NCBI GenBank assembly: GCA_963575745.1
Contig: CAUYUJ010014354.1
Coordinates: 188,001-252,000, forward strand
DNA length: 64,000 nucleotides
Direction: 5' to 3'
Source of the DNA: Prorocentrum cordatum
Taxonomy: Eukaryota > Sar > Dinophyceae > Prorocentrales > Prorocentraceae
Below the pieces are notes generated by a model, which saw only the letters and a program-made list of their open reading frames with translations, searched no databases and was not told where the DNA came from. The first letter of the stretch is position 1, and each line of letters starts with the position of its first letter. This document shows, piece after piece, positions 38,223 to 48,579 of this stretch. The translations under genes and the position numbers were made by a program.

Positions 38223-38312
38223 TCACATGTTCGGCCGGGCCCGGCTTGAGCCAGGCACGGCAGCGGTGCATGCTCGATTTACATCTCGCCTTTAACCCTC
38301 TCCGTTTAAAGT
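38029..38312 (-). repeat. 5' LTR of element I
   Basis: 284 bp, 98 percent identical to 21780-22063; the five differences are at 38071, 38074, 38123, 38141 and 38308 or within a base of them. It contains the first 65 codons of the Gag-like frame. The outer end abuts AGGGG at 38313-38317. Promoter elements cannot be assigned from the sequence. Confidence 0.95.
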
Positions 38313-38317
38313 AGGGG
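38313..38317. other. Target-site duplication, right copy
   Basis: AGGGG directly after the 5' LTR outer end, matching 21775-21779. Confidence 0.9.
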
Positions 38318-38439
38318 TCCCTGAAGGCAAACTCTGGATCTCCATGCCGGTGGCAGGGATTTTCTGGCCTTCGACGACTGGCCAAGAGGCCCCCAAAACC
38401 CCCACGAAAATCTAATACGGATCCGACAGAGAACTGAAT

Positions 38440-39020
38440 CACCGAAAACCGCTCCAAGACACACAAGATGGCCCCAAGACGCGCCAAGAGACCGCCCAAG
38501 ATGCCTCCAAAGCCCTCCAGAGAGCTGGCCGACAGGCCAAAATCATTCATTGGTATTGTTTATGTTACAGGTGTTTTGCTTTCTCGCGTTGTCGGGCCTC
38601 TGGCGAACCAAAACGGACCAAGAGGTCCCCAATATCTCCCAAAAACAGCCCACGAGAGCCCCAAGACGGCCCAAAAGGGCCCCAAGACGGCCTAAGAAGG
38701 TCTCAAGATAGCCCAAGAGAGCCCCAAGATGGTCGCAAGAAAGGCCCACGAAGGGAGAAGGGGCACGCGAACCGACAATTCTAGTTTTCCGCCCCAAGAG
38801 GCCCCGAAGAGGCCCCCAAGAGGACCCAAAAGGCCCCCCAGGGGGCCCCCAAAGGCCCCCAAGACGCCACAGAGGGGCTCAAAACCGCGTCCCAAAAGCT
38901 TCAACGTTGCCTCCAAAACGCCCCGAAGAGGCCTCAACACGGCATCCGGCCCCGGCCCCGGCCGCAATTCCGGTTCGGGCCCGGTCCCAGCCCCGGCGCC
39001 AGCCCCGGCCCCGGCCCTGC
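38440..39020. repeat. CCAAGAGGCCC-type minisatellite and CCCCGG tract
   Basis: Irregular tandem units of CCAAGAGGCCCC, CCAAGACGGCC and similar to about 38930, then (GGCCCC)n-like sequence to 39020. The same short unit recurs at 46775-46950 and 47645-47870. From 39021 to 39270 the sequence is AT-richer with GTTATAA repeats (39060-39120) and no gene. Confidence 0.8.
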
Positions 39021-39271
39021 CTAAAGGATCGGCGTAGTTAATAAGCGTTACCGTGAGTTACAACCATGTTACAATTATGTTATAAGCATGTTATAAGTAA
39101 GTATAATTTGTTATAACCAGGTTACGAACTTACTAACTTCGCTAACTTGGTCCCTCTAGTTAAGTATGGTTACGCTGAGTTAGAAAAGCTAGCAACTCTG
39201 CTAACTTTTAACACATGTTGGAAAACGATGGCGTGTAGGCTGTGTTCCCTGGTGTATACGGTTGTTTTTCA

Positions 39272-40966
39272 ATGTTGTTATTCGTGCTTTTCCCAACCAT
39301 CCTGTGGTGTTGGGTCCTCGTTTTGAAGAGACGGTGCCCCGCGTTCCTCTCCTCTTCTCTTTTCTTCTCTCCTCTCCTCTCCTCCTCTCCTCCCCTCCTC
39401 TCCTCCTCTCCTCTTCACCCACCCAGTACACCGCTTCGTGGCTCCATAGGGAGCTCCACCGAAGGCCCCAGTGCCCGCGCCCGCATGCGTCACCCACACC
39501 CATTTCGGCACACCCCTCACACGTTTCGTGGCTCCATAGGGAGCTCCACCGAAGGCCCCAGTGCCCGCGCCCGCATGCGTCAGCCCACACCCATTTCGGC
39601 ACACCCCTCACACGTTTCGTGGCTCCATAGGGAGCTCCACCGAAGGCCCCAGTGCCCGCGCCCGCATGCGTCACCCACACCCATTTCGGCACACCCCTCA
39701 CACGTTTCGTGGCTCCATAGGGAGCTCCACCGAAGGCCCCAGTGCCCGCGCCCGCATGCGTCACCCACACCCATTTCGGCACACCCCTCACACGTTTCGT
39801 GGCTCCATAGGGAGCTCCACCGAAGGCCCCAGTGCCCGCGCCGCATGCGTCACCCACACCCATTTCGGCACACCCCTCACACGTTTCGTGGCTCCATAGG
39901 GAGCTCCACCGAAGGCCCCAGTGCCCGCGCCCACATGCGTCACCCACACCCATTTCGGCACACCCCTCACACGTTTCGTGGCTCCATAGGGAGCTCCACC
40001 GAAGGCCCCAGTGCCCGCGCCCGCATGCGTCACCCACACCCATTTCGGCACACCCCTCACACGTTTCGTGGCTCCATAGGGAGCTCCACCGAAGGCCCCA
40101 GTGCCCGCGCCCGCATGCGTCACCCACACCCATTTCGGCACACCCCTCACACGTTTCGTGGCTCCATAGGGAGCTCCACCGAAGGCCCCAGTGCCCGCGC
40201 CCGCATGCGTCACCCACACCCATTTCGGCACACCCCTCACACGCTTCGTGGCTCCATAGGGAGCTCCACCGAAGGCCCCAGTGCCCGCGCCCGCATGCGT
40301 CACCCACACCCATTTCGGCACACCCCTCACACGTTTCGTGGCTCCATAGGGAGCTCCACCGAAGGCCCCAGTGCCCGCGCCCGCATGCGTCACCCACACC
40401 CATTTCGGCACACCCCTCACACGTTTCGTGGCTCCATAGGGAGCTCCACCGAAGGCCCCAGTGCCCGCGCCCGCATGCGTCACCACACCCATTTCGGCAC
40501 ACCCCTCACACGTTTCGTGGCTCCATAGGGAGCTCCACCGAAGGCCCCAGTGCCCGCGCCCGCATGCGTCAGCCACACCCATTTCGGCACACCCCTCACA
40601 CGTTTCGTGGCTCCATAGGGAGCTCCACCGAAGGCCCCAGTGCCCGCGCCCGCATGCGTCAGCCACACCCATTTCGGCACACCCCTCACACGTTTCGTGG
40701 CCCCATAGGGAGCTCCGCCGAAGGCCCCAGTGCCCGCGCCCGCATGCGTCCCGCACACCCATTTCGGCTCGGTACACCCCTCACACGCTTCGTGGCCCCA
40801 TAGGGAGCTCCACCGAAGGCCCCAGTGGGTGTGCCCGCATGCGTCCCGCACACCCATGTCGGCACACCCCTCGTACGTTGCGTGGCCCCGTAGGGGGCTC
40901 CACCGAAAAGATATTCACAATTACAGTATTCACAATTGCATATGGTTGGGTCCTTCGCCAGGATAT
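39272..40966 (+). mobile_element. Composite satellite element B (head-1/tail-1 family)
   Basis: Head hairpin at 39292-39314 (stem CCCAAC/GTTGGG), then GGTCCTCGTTTTGAAGAGAC, a CT-rich spacer (39350-39420), and about 16 near-identical 90-bp units (39430-40910) each with CACACGTTTCGTGGCTCCA, GGGAGCTCCACCGAAGGCCC and GCCCGCGCCCGCATGCGTC. The tail at 40926-40966 reads CACAATTGCATATGGTTGGG then TCCTTCGCCAGGATA. The 90-bp period is divisible by three, so long repetitive frames are open on both strands. I do not regard them as genes. Confidence 0.7.
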
Positions 40967-40967
40967 T

Positions 40968-42622
40968 TGTTTCTTTTTTTTCCCCCACATCCTGAGTGGG
41001 GTTCTTGTTTTCCCAGAACACCCTCTCCTTCCCACCCACCTCCCGCCCCATCTTCCAATATTATTCCTACCACACACGCCATACCATACCATAGTTCCTA
41101 CCACACATACCATACCATACCATATCATACCATACCACACCATACGTACCATACCGTACCATACCATACCATGGCGTACCATAGCATACCATACCATATC
41201 ACACCAATGCCACACCGTACCACACCATACCATACCTCCAGTACCATACCATACCATATCATACCATACCGTACCATACCTACCATACCATTCCATACCA
41301 CTCCATCCCGAAAACCATACTACGTACATGGTTTCGTGCCCCTCCCACCCCTCCAGGGAGGCCCCGCCTGAGCGAGGAGGGTCTCGGCAAACCATACTAC
41401 TTACATGGTTTCGTGCCCCTCCCACCTCTCCAGAAGGGGGCCCCGCCTGAGCGAGGAGGGTATCCGCAAACAATACTATTTACATGGTTTCGTGCCCCTC
41501 CCACCTCTCCAAGGAGGCCCCGCCTGAGCGAGGAGGGTATCCGCAAACCATACTATTTACATGGTTTCGTGCCCCTCCCACACCTCCAGGGAGGCCCCGC
41601 CTGAGCGAGGAGGGCATCCGCAAACCATACTATTTACATGGTTTCGTGCCCCTCCCACCCTCCAGGGAGGCCCCGCCTGAGCGAGGAGGGTATCCGAAAC
41701 CATACTATTTACATGGTTTCGTGCCCCTCCCACACCTCCAGGGAGGCCCCGCCTGAGCGAGGAGGGTATCCGCAAACCATACTATTTACATGGTTTCGTG
41801 CCCCTCCCACCCCTCCAGGGAGGCCCCGCCTGAGCGAGGAGGGTATCCGCAAACCATACTATTTACATGGTTTCGTGCCCCTCCCACCCCTCCAGGGAGG
41901 CCCCGCCTGAGCGAGGAGGGTATCGGAAAACCATACTATTTACATGGTTTCGTGCCCCTCCCACCTCTCCAGGAGGCCCCGCCTGAGCGAAGAGGGTATC
42001 GGAAAACCATACTATTTACATGGTTTCGTGCCCCTCCAACCCCTCCAGGGAGGCCCCGCCTGAGCGAGGAGGGTATCCGAAAACCATACTATTTACATGG
42101 TTTCGTGCCCCTCCCACCCCTCCAGGGAGGCCCCCGCCTGAAGCGAGAGGTATCCGAAAACGCATACTATTTCATGGTTGTGTCTCCCACCTCTCCATGA
42201 GGCCCCGGGGCCCCGCTGGCGATGAGGGCGATGAGGGTATCCGCAAAACATACTATTTACAATTGGTTCGTGCCCCTCCCACCTCTCCAGTGCGGCCCCG
42301 GCGGCCCCGCCTGAGCGAGGAGGGTATCGGAATACCATACTATTTACATGTTTCGTGCCCCTCCCACCCCTCCAGGGAGGCCCCGCCTGAGCGAGGAGGG
42401 TATCGGAATACCATACTATTTACATGGTTTCGTGCCCCTCCCACACCTCCAGGGAGGCCCCGCCTGAGCGAGGAGGGTATCCGCAAACCATACTATTTAC
42501 ATGGTTTCGTGCCCCTCCCCCCTTCCAGCGGGGCCCCGCCAAAGCGAGGAGGGCATAAAGAAAATTGGTCCCACGAAGCCGTTAATATCTTTATGTGGGG
42601 AACTCCGTTAGCATAATTTTTG
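40968..42622 (+). mobile_element. Composite satellite element F (head-2/tail-2 family)
   Basis: Head hairpin at 40983-41001 (stem CCCCAC/GTGGGG, loop ATCCTGA), then TTCTTGTTTTCCCAGAACACC, a pyrimidine spacer, a CATAC-rich tract (41080-41310), and about 16 units of 77 bp containing GGTTTCGTGCCCCTCCCAC, CTCCAGGGAGGCCCCGCCTG and AGCGAGGAGGGTATC. The tail at 42556-42622 contains CTTTATGTGGGGAACTCCGT then TAGCATAATTTT. An inverted copy lies at 44562-46270, and a further inverted, longer copy starts at 61772. Confidence 0.7.
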
Positions 42623-42639
42623 TAGAAAATAAAAAATAA

Positions 42640-44560
42640 AAAATTATCCTGGCGAAAGACCCAACCATAAGCAATTGTTGGTAACGCGTTGTGGGTGCCG
42701 CTTTCGGTGGGGCTCCATATGGGGCCACGAAGCGCTGCCTTGGATGGGGGAACCGCATGCGGACTGCGCCACCGGGGCGGGCCTTCGGTGGAGCTCCCTA
42801 TGGGGCTACGAAACGCTGCCTGGGTGGGGGCAAACGCATGACGACTGCGCCCCTGGGGCCTCGGTGGTAGGCTTCCTATGGGGCCACGAAAACCTGCCCT
42901 GGGTGGAAAAGCGCATGCGACCTTGCGCGACGGGGCTTTTCGGTGGAGCTTCCCATGGGGCCACGAATCGCTGCCCTGTGTGGGGGAACCGCATGCGACC
43001 ACCCCCACTGGGGCCTTCGGTGGAGCTCCCTATGGGGCTACGAAACGCTGCCCTGGGTGGGGGAACCGCATGCGAACACCCCCACTGGGGCCTTCGGTGG
43101 AGCTCCCTATGGGGCTACGAAACGCTGCCCTGGGTGGTGGAACCGCATGCGAACACCCCCACTGGGGCCTTCGGTGGAGCTCCCTATGGGGCCACGAAAC
43201 GCTGCCCTGGGTGGGAACCGCATGCGAACACCCCCACTGGGGCCTTCGGTGGAGCTCCCTATGGGGCTACGAAACGCTGCCCTGGGTGGGGGAACCGCAT
43301 GCGAACCCCCCCACTGGGGCCTTCGGTGGAGCTCCCTATGGGGCTACGAAACGCTGCCCTGGGTGGGGGAACCGCATGCGAACACCCCCACTGGGGCCTT
43401 CGGTGGAGCTCCCTATGGGGCCACGAAACGCTGCCCTGGGTGGGGGAACCGCATGCGAGCTGCCCCACTGGGGCCTTCGGTGGAGCTCCCTATGGGGCTA
43501 CGAAACGCTGCCCTGGGTGGGGGAACCGCATGCGAACACCCCCGCTGGGGCCTTCGGTGGAGCTCCCTATGGGGCCACGAAACGCTGCCCTGGGCGGGGG
43601 AACCGCATGCGAACACCCCCACTGGGGCCTTCGGTGGAGCTCCCTATGGGGCCACGAAACGCTGCCCTGGGTAGGGGAACCGCATGCGAACACCCCCACT
43701 GGGGCCTTCGGTGGAGCTCCCTATGGAGCTACGAAACGCTGCCTTGGGTGGGGGAACCGCATGCGAACACCGCCACTGGGGCCTTCGGTGGAGCTCCCTA
43801 TGGGGCCACGAAACGCTGCCCTGGGTGGGGGAACCGCATGCGAACACCCCCACTGGGGCCTTCGGTGGAGCTCCCTATGGGGCTACGAACCGCTGCCCTG
43901 GGTGGGGGAACCGCATGCGAACACCCCCACTGGGGCCTTCGGTGGAGCTCCCTATGGGGCCACGAAGCGCTGCCCTGGGTGGGGGAACCGCATGCGAACA
44001 CCCCCACTGGGGCCTCCGGTGGAGCTCCCTATGGGGCCACGAAACGCTGCCCTGGTTGGGGGAACCGCATGCGAACACCCCCACTGGGGCCTTCGGTGGA
44101 GCTCCCTATGGGGCCACGAAGCGCTGCCCTGGGTGGGGGAACCGCATGCGAACACCTCCACTGGGGCCTTCGGTGGAGCTCCCTATGGGGCTACGAAACG
44201 CTGCCCTGGGTGGGGGAACCGCATGCGAACACCCCCACTGGGGCCTTCGGTGGAGCTCCCTATGGGGCCACGAAACGCTGCCCTGGGTGGGGGAACCGCA
44301 TGCGAACACCCCCACTGGGGCCTTCGGTGGAGCTCCCTATGGGGCTACGAAACGCTGCCCTGGGTGGGGGAACCGCATGCGAACTCCCCCACTGGGGCCT
44401 TCGGTGGAGCTCCCGATGGGGCCACGAAACGCTGCCCTGGGTGGGGGAACCGCATGCGAACACCCATGGTAGGAGGGGCGAGAGGAGGAAGGGCCGACGC
44501 GGGCACCCGTCTCTTCAAAACGAGGTACCCAACACCACAGGATGGTTTGGGAAAAAACAA
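42640..44560 (-). mobile_element. Composite satellite element C (head-1/tail-1 family, inverted)
   Basis: On the minus strand: head hairpin at 44551-44528, then GGTACCTCGTTTTGAAGAGAC, and about 22 units of 77 bp (44460-42690) sharing TTTCGTGGCCCCATAGGGAG and CCACCGAAGGCCCCAGTGG with elements A and B but with a different second half (GGGTGTTCGCATGCGGTTCC, CCCAGGGCAGC). The tail at 42680-42643 contains GGTTGGGTCTTTCGCCAGGA. The long plus-strand frames (42675-44564, 42878-44575) are open because the 77-bp unit lacks stops. Gly/Trp/Pro repeat translation does not resemble a real protein. Confidence 0.7.
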
Positions 44561-44561
44561 A

Positions 44562-46270
44562 TAAAATTATGCTAACGGAGTTCCCCACATAAAGAGATTA
44601 ACGGTTTCGTGGGACCCATTTTCTTGATGCCCTCCTCGCTTTGGCGGGGCCCCGCTTGGGAGGGGCACGAAACCATGTAAATAGTATGGTTTTCCGATAC
44701 CCTCCTCGCTCAGGCGGGGCCTCCCTGCAGGGGTGGGAGGGGCACGAAACCATGTAAATAGTATGGTTTTCCGATACCCTCCTCGCTCAGGCTGGGCCTC
44801 CCTGCAGGGGTGGGAGGGGCACGAAACCATGTAAATAGTATGGTTTTCCGATACGCTCCTCGCTCAGGCGGGGCCTCACTGGAGGGATGGGAGGGGCACG
44901 AAACCATGTAATATTATGTATTTCCGTACCCTCCTCGCTCACCTGGGCCTCCCTGGAGGGGTGGTAGTGGGCACGAAACCTTAAATAGTATGGGTTTTCC
45001 GAATACCCTCCTCGCTCGGCGGGGCCTCCCTGGAGGGGTGGGAGGGGCACGAAACCATGTAAATAGTATGGTATTTCGATACCCTCCTCGCTCAGGCGGG
45101 CCTCCCTGGAGGGGTGGGAGGGGCACGAAACCATGTAAATAGTATGGTATTCCGATACCCTCCTCGCTCAGGCGGGGCCTCCCTGGAGGGGTGGGAGGGG
45201 CACGAAACCATGTAAATAGTATGGTATTCCGATACCCTCCTCGCTCAGGCGGGGCCTCCCGGGAGGGGTGGGAGGGGCACGAAACCAGGTAAATAGTATG
45301 GTATTCCGATACCCTCCTCGCTCAGGCGGGGCCTCCCTGGAGGGGTGGGAGGGGCACGAAACCATGTATATAGTATGGTATTCCGATACCCTCCTCGCTC
45401 AGGCGGGGCCTCCCTGGAGGGGTGGGAGGGGCACGAAACCATGTAAATAGTATGGTATTCCGATACCCTCCTCGCTCAGGCGGGGCCTCCCTGCAAGGGT
45501 GGGAGGGGCAGAAACCATGTAATAGTATGGTTTTCGGATACCCTCCTCGCTCAGGCGGGGCCTCCCTGGAGGGGTGGGAGGGGCACGAAACCATGTAAAT
45601 AGTATGGTATTTCGATACCCTCCTCGCTCAGGCGGGCCTCCCTGGAGGGGTGGGAGGGGCACGAAACCATGTAAATAGTATGGTATTCCGATACCCTCCT
45701 CGCTCAGGCGGGGCCTCCCTGGAGGGGTGGGAGGGGCACGAAACCATGTAAATAGTATGGTATTCCGATACCCTCCTCGCTCAGGCGGGGCCTCCCGGGA
45801 GGGGTGGGAGGGGCACGAAACCAGGTAAATAGTATGGTATTCCGATACCCTCCTCGCTCAGGCGGGGCCTCCCTGGAGGGGTGGGAGGGGCACGAAACCA
45901 TGTATATAGTATGGTATTCCGATACCCTCCTCGCTCAGGCGGGGCCTCCCTGGAGGGGTGGGAGGGGCACGAAACCATGTAAATAGTATGGTATGGTATG
46001 GTACTGGAGGTATGGTATGGTATGGTACGGTGTGGCATTGGTGTGATCTGGTATGGTATGCTATGGTACGCCATGGTATGGTATGGTACGGTATGGTACG
46101 TATGGTGTGGTATGGTATGGTATGGTATGGTATGTGTGGTAGGAACTATGGTATGGTATGGTGTGTGTGGTAGGAATAATATTGTGCTGTATGGAAGATG
46201 GAGCGGGAGGTGGGTGGGAAGGAGATGGTGTTCTGGGAAAACAAGAACCCCACTCAGGATGTGGGGAAAA
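44562..46270 (-). mobile_element. Composite satellite element G (head-2/tail-2 family, inverted)
   Basis: Inverted relative of 40968-42622. The tail at 44562-44635 has AATTATGCTAACGGAGTTCC and CCACATAAAGA. It is followed by about 17 units of 77 bp, a GTATG-rich tract (45985-46170), and the head hairpin at 46248-46266. With element F it forms inverted arms of about 1.65 kb around element C. Confidence 0.7.
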
Positions 46271-46410
46271 ATGTATGGCGTTGCTATTCGTTTTTTTAGC
46301 ATGGCGTTGCTAGGGTTTTGCCTAACCCCCCCCCATCAAGAGTGCGATCGGCACAATGCATTCGTGAATCCCACCAGCCCTTTGGGCGTGAGTGGTTTAG
46401 AAAGCTCTCC

Positions 46411-46965
46411 CTGTCCTCAACCCCCCTGCTTCCCCTTCGGGGAGGGGTTTACCCCTCCCCCTACCCCCTCCCCCTGGGCCTGGAGAGGGGGTTCCGCGGG
46501 TCGTTGGAGGGGTCTTTTTCGACTCCTGGGAGGGCTAAAAAAGGACACCCCTCACACGGATTCTGGCCCCGACGGGGGGCCGGAGAAAAAAACCCTCTCC
46601 TCTTCTGTGAAGCCAAAATCATAGATTTTACTACCGTTTCGGCCCCATTTTGGCCTTGTGAGGGGGCCGCGCTCATCTTCCTCCATAGCAAAACCATTGA
46701 TTTTATTAAGGTTTTGGGCTCATTTTGTCCTTCTCAGGGGGCAGCGCTCATTTGCGCTTCTGAGGAGGTCGCAAGAGGCCCCAAGATGGCCCCAAGAGAC
46801 CCCCAGGAGGCCCCCAAGAGGCCTCCAAGAGGCCCCCAAGAGGCCCCCAAGAGGCCCCAAGAGGCCCCCTAGAGGCCCCCAAGAGGCCCCCAAGGGCCCA
46901 AAGGCCCAAGAGGCCCCCAAGAGGCCCCCCAAGAGGCCTTCAAGATGCTCCCCAAAGCCCCAACG
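46411..46965. repeat. Duplicated segment, copy 1 (partner at 47280)
   Basis: The stretch from CTGTCCTCAACCCCCCTGCT through CGGGGAGGGG, GGGTTCCGCGGGTCGTTGGA, GACGGGGGGCCGGAG, GAAGCCAAAATCATAGATTT and the CCAAGAGGCCC minisatellite is repeated from 47280. No coding frame is conserved between the copies. Confidence 0.85.
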
Positions 46966-46995
46966 GCCAAGAACCCCCAAGAGGACCCACAAGGA

Positions 46996-47179
46996 TCCCG
47001 AACGACTCACACCAGGACGAGGGGCCCGAACGACTCACACCACGAAGGGCCCGAACGACTCACACCACAAGGAGGGGCCCGAACGACTCACATCAGGACG
47101 AGGCGCCCAAACGACTCACACCACGAGGAGCCCGAACGACTCACACCACGACGCGGGCCCCGAACGACTCACACCACGA
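46996..47179. repeat. CCCGAACGACTCACACCA minisatellite (before the gap)
   Basis: About seven copies of GCCCGAACGACTCACACCA followed by C/GGACGAGG or CACGA spacers. It ends at the run of N, and the same array resumes at 47870. Confidence 0.9.
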
Positions 47180-47279
47180 NNNNNNNNNNNNNNNNNNNNN
47201 NNNNNNNNNNNNNNNNNNNNNNNNNNNNNNNNNNNNNNNNNNNNNNNNNNNNNNNNNNNNNNNNNNNNNNNNNNNNNNN
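47180..47279. other. Assembly gap, 100 N
   Basis: Exactly 100 undetermined bases. It sits between two copies of a duplicated segment, so the true distance and copy number are unknown. Confidence 0.99.
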
Positions 47280-48275
47280 CTGTCCTCAACCCCCCCTGCT
47301 TCCCCTTCGGGGAGGGGTTTACCCCCTCCCCCTACCCCCTCCCCCTGGACCTGGAGAGGGGGTTCCGCGGGTCGTTGGAGGGGTCTTTTTCGACTCCTGG
47401 GAGGGCTAAAAAACGACACCCCTCACGAGGATTCTGGCCCCGACGGGGGGCCGGAGAAAAAAACATCTCCTCTTCTGTGAAGCCAAAATCATAGATTTTA
47501 CTACGGTTTTGGCCCCATTTGGCCCTTCTGAGGGGGCAGCGCTCCTGAAAGCTCTCCATGAAATCATTGATTTTACGAAGGTTTTGGGCTCATTTTGTCC
47601 TTCTCAGGGGGCAGTGCTCATTTGCGCTTCTGAGGAGGTCGCAAGAGGCCCCAAGATGGCCCCAAGAGGCCCCCAGGAGGCTCCCAAGAGGCCCCAAGAG
47701 GCCCCCAAGAAGCCCCCAAGAGGCCCCAAGAGGCCCCCAAGAAGCCCCCAAGATGCCCCCAAGAGGCCCCAAGAGGCCCCAAGAGGCCCCCAAGAGGCCC
47801 CCAAGAGGCCCCCAAGAGGCCCCCAAGAGGCCCCACGAGGCTCCAAGAAGCCCCCACGAGGCCCCACGAGGAGCCCGAACGACTCACACCAGGACGAGGG
47901 GCCCGAACGACTCACACCACGAAGAGCCCGAACGACTCACACCACGAAGGAGGGGCCCGAACGACTCACACCAGGACGAGGCGCCCGAACGACTCACACC
48001 ACGAGGAGCCCGAACGACTCACACCACGACGCGGGCCCCGAACGACTCACACCACGAGGAGCCCGAACGAGTCACACCAGGAGGAGGGGCCCGAACGACT
48101 CACACCAGGACGAGGGGCCCGAACAACTCACACCACGAGAAGCCCGAACGACTCACACCAGGACGAAGAGCCCGAACGACTCACACCACGAAGAGCCCGA
48201 ACGACTCACACCAGGAAGAAGGGCCCGAACGACTCACACCAGGACGAGAAACCCCAAACGACTCAAACCACGAGG
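47280..48275. repeat. Duplicated segment copy 2 and CCCGAACGACTCACACCA minisatellite
   Basis: Copy 2 of the duplicated segment runs from the first base after the gap to about 47870. About fourteen copies of the CCCGAACGACTCACACC minisatellite follow, to 48270. Between 48276 and 48530 there is a short C/T-rich stretch and no gene. Confidence 0.85.
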
Positions 48276-48535
48276 AGCGCTTTCTCTCCCTCCTCCTCCG
48301 CCTCGTCCTTCTCCCGCTCCCCCCACAAGGAGGATGTACAAGGAGGCGGGGGGAAGGAGGAACAGGGGAGATATGCGGGGCCAAGCGGACACACGCCTGA
48401 AAAACACGACTGTCGGCATGCTTCGCGAGAGTTGCCGCTGTGAGATGGGCGGGTGGGGATGCGCGAAGCGTAAAGAATTTCGAAGGGTGCATATTGCAAA
48501 CTTGCAATGTTCCTTTTGCATATATGCATGCGCCG

Positions 48536-48554
48536 CGTAGGCCTTTGGCTCAAC
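48536..48554 (+). other. Degenerate dinoflagellate spliced-leader relict
   Basis: CGTAGGCC-TTTGGCTCAA matches about 16 of 20 positions of the dinoflagellate spliced leader (which contains CCGTAGCCATTTTGGCTCAA), with one deleted base. It lies 26 bases before the ATG of the following broken gene. Established knowledge: mature trans-spliced mRNAs are reverse-transcribed and reinserted in dinoflagellates, leaving such relicts. Confidence 0.5.
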
Positions 48555-48579
48555 AGTGGTGGTTTCCACGCGCGGCGGC

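Larger units (their letters stand above)
21780..38312 (-). mobile_element. Complete 16.5-kb Ty1/copia-type LTR retrotransposon (element I)
   Basis: Bounded by 284-bp LTRs that differ at 5 positions, by a perfect AGGGG target duplication, and with a primer-binding site abutting the 5' LTR. The coding strand is minus. Domains in order from 38.2 to 22.2 kb: membrane segments and Gag, CCHC knuckle, Tpt1/KptA-like, RING-H2, aspartic protease, methyltransferase-like region, integrase, RT, RNase H. Integrase before RT defines the copia order. Most of it lies in one frame, broken by four in-frame stops and about six frame shifts. It is unusually long: classic copia elements are 5-6 kb. The 1.8 percent LTR divergence means recent insertion, so the breaks are recent, are sequencing errors, or are partly programmed. 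Confidence 0.95.

Noticed and set aside
39201-40803. Long open frames of 320-430 codons on both strands across the 90-bp array
   Set aside because: The unit length is divisible by three and lacks stops in several frames. The products are perfect translations of the satellite on both strands, so they are not evidence of genes.
43000-44460. CRISPR-like array (regular 77-bp repeats)
   Set aside because: No unique spacers between short repeats. Whole units are near-identical, and the context is eukaryotic.
42675-44575. Open frames of 565 and 629 codons in element C
   Set aside because: The 77-bp unit has no stop in three rotating registers. The Gly/Pro/Trp repeat product changes register each unit as expected from satellite DNA.
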